The translations under genes were made by a program, and so were the position numbers. Shown one piece after another: positions 63,514-64,000 of a DNA stretch of 64,000 nucleotides; position 1 is the first letter of the stretch, and every line of letters begins with the position of its first letter. The notes under the pieces were generated by a model. That model made no database searches. It saw only the letters and a program-made list of their open reading frames with translations, and was not told where the DNA came from. This DNA comes from Oceanobacillus sp. CFH 90083 (GTDB lineage Bacteria > Bacillota > Bacilli > Bacillales > Amphibacillaceae), in the NCBI RefSeq assembly GCF_009389585.1, contig NZ_VIYG01000010.1:103531-167530 (forward strand). The letters run 5' to 3'.

Positions 63514-63797
63514 TTCGTCGGAATTACCTGGGATCAGGCTCAATCCGGTGATTTCGGCTAATTCAATCGGGGAACCGCTATCTCAAGTACTACTTCTTTG
63601 AGGCAGCAAACAGTGTTCGGGTGCATGAACCTGTGTCTGCCCAGTACTATGATAAAAAGCGGGCAGAACCGAAAGAATTTGCCAACAAACGTGCCCTTAC
63701 GCTTACAGCTCGAAAACCTGTGCGGTTGATCTTTTATCTGCTGAAGAACAACCAAATTTATCAACCAGAAGGAGGGATGCCACAAAATCATAAATAG
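63514..63797 (+). pseudogene. IS110-family transposase C-terminal remnant
   Basis: Frame one (63514-63558) reads FVGITWDQAQSGDF, and after a small deletion another frame (63558-63797) reads SGNRYLKYYFFEAANSVRVH and RALTLTARKPVRLIFYLLKN. These are the typical C-terminal motifs of IS110-type transposases (GLTW..SG.F; SGN.YLRYYL.EAANSV; KRAL.LTARK.VRL). The N-terminal DEDD catalytic half is missing. Non-functional. Confidence 0.75.
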
Positions 63798-64000
63798 ATT
63801 TTTATCGTTCTTTTTATTCTCCTATTAATTAGTTTATATGGAATAAAATGCAAAAAATTAGGGTGGGTTTACTTTCCTATTGCCTTTTTTAGCTGTATTG
63901 GCGTTAATAAAGCAAGTTTTTAAAAATCAGTGCTTGACATTATGCCGCTGCTCTCTATAATTTTAAAAAGAGGCTGGGACATAACTAGCCAATAATAAAG
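63798..64000. other. right edge of the window, no gene seen
   Basis: AT-rich DNA. The end holds AAAAAGAGGCTGGGACATAA (from 63965), a sequence I associate with repeated elements flanking insertion sequences in low-GC Gram-positives; it is cut by the window edge. Confidence 0.3.

Overview
The window is a low-GC Firmicute chromosome segment, most like Oceanobacillus or a close halotolerant Bacillaceae genus. The evidence is the conserved origin-proximal gene order yyaC / ychF-rpsF-ssb-rpsR / yybS-gdpP-rplI-dnaB / purA / walRKHIJ-htrC / rlmH, known from Bacillus subtilis, combined with glycine-betaine uptake and TRAP uronate genes. The genus is inferred from gene order and protein character, not from a database search.

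Layout. 1-13.9 kb: near-origin core (spore protein YyaC, a YkvI-like carrier, MscS channel, YyzM, YchF, the S6/SSB/S18 operon, small membrane proteins, a CitMHS carrier, YybS, c-di-AMP phosphodiesterase GdpP, L9, replicative helicase). 14-28.3 kb: transport genes lying between dnaB and purA. These are three tandem family-5 peptide-binding lipoproteins, a convergent four-gene Opp/Dpp-type transporter, and an OpuA-type glycine betaine transporter. 28.5-37.3 kb: purA with PurR-type boxes, the essential WalRK two-component operon and HtrA-like protease. 37.3-37.5 kb: a cluster of DnaA boxes. 37.5-44.8 kb: assorted genes (DoxX, ABC exporter, DUF3889, acetyltransferase, TraB, CNNM/HlyC) and a stand-alone HPr kinase paralogue. 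44.9-54.3 kb: a hexuronate locus with a GH31 glycosidase on one strand and TRAP transporter-uxaC-uxuA-uxuB on the other. Both are preceded by the same 20-bp palindrome, and a LacI-type regulator is encoded beside one copy. 54.4-58.2 kb: a PTS relic, pyruvate oxidase, HAD phosphatase and rlmH.

From 58.2 kb to the end the sequence is an accessory, decaying island. It holds a serine-recombinase relic, a 33-residue holin-like type I toxin with an overlapping antisense RNA, tRNA-Cys, and an operon encoding a split sigma factor of the SigO/RsoA kind. That operon continues with a YvrJ-family peptide and an unknown small protein, and is followed by a gene for a protein with a canonical secretory phospholipase A2 active site. 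A LexA-box-like dyad precedes the sigma gene. Beyond lie a small membrane protein, a DUF1906-LysM lytic enzyme broken by two in-frame stops, and an IS110-type transposase fragment behind a GC-richer structured stretch. The sigma/YvrJ/PLA2 cassette is the best candidate for an undescribed system: its layout resembles damage-inducible sigma-controlled bacteriocin loci, but its function is inference.
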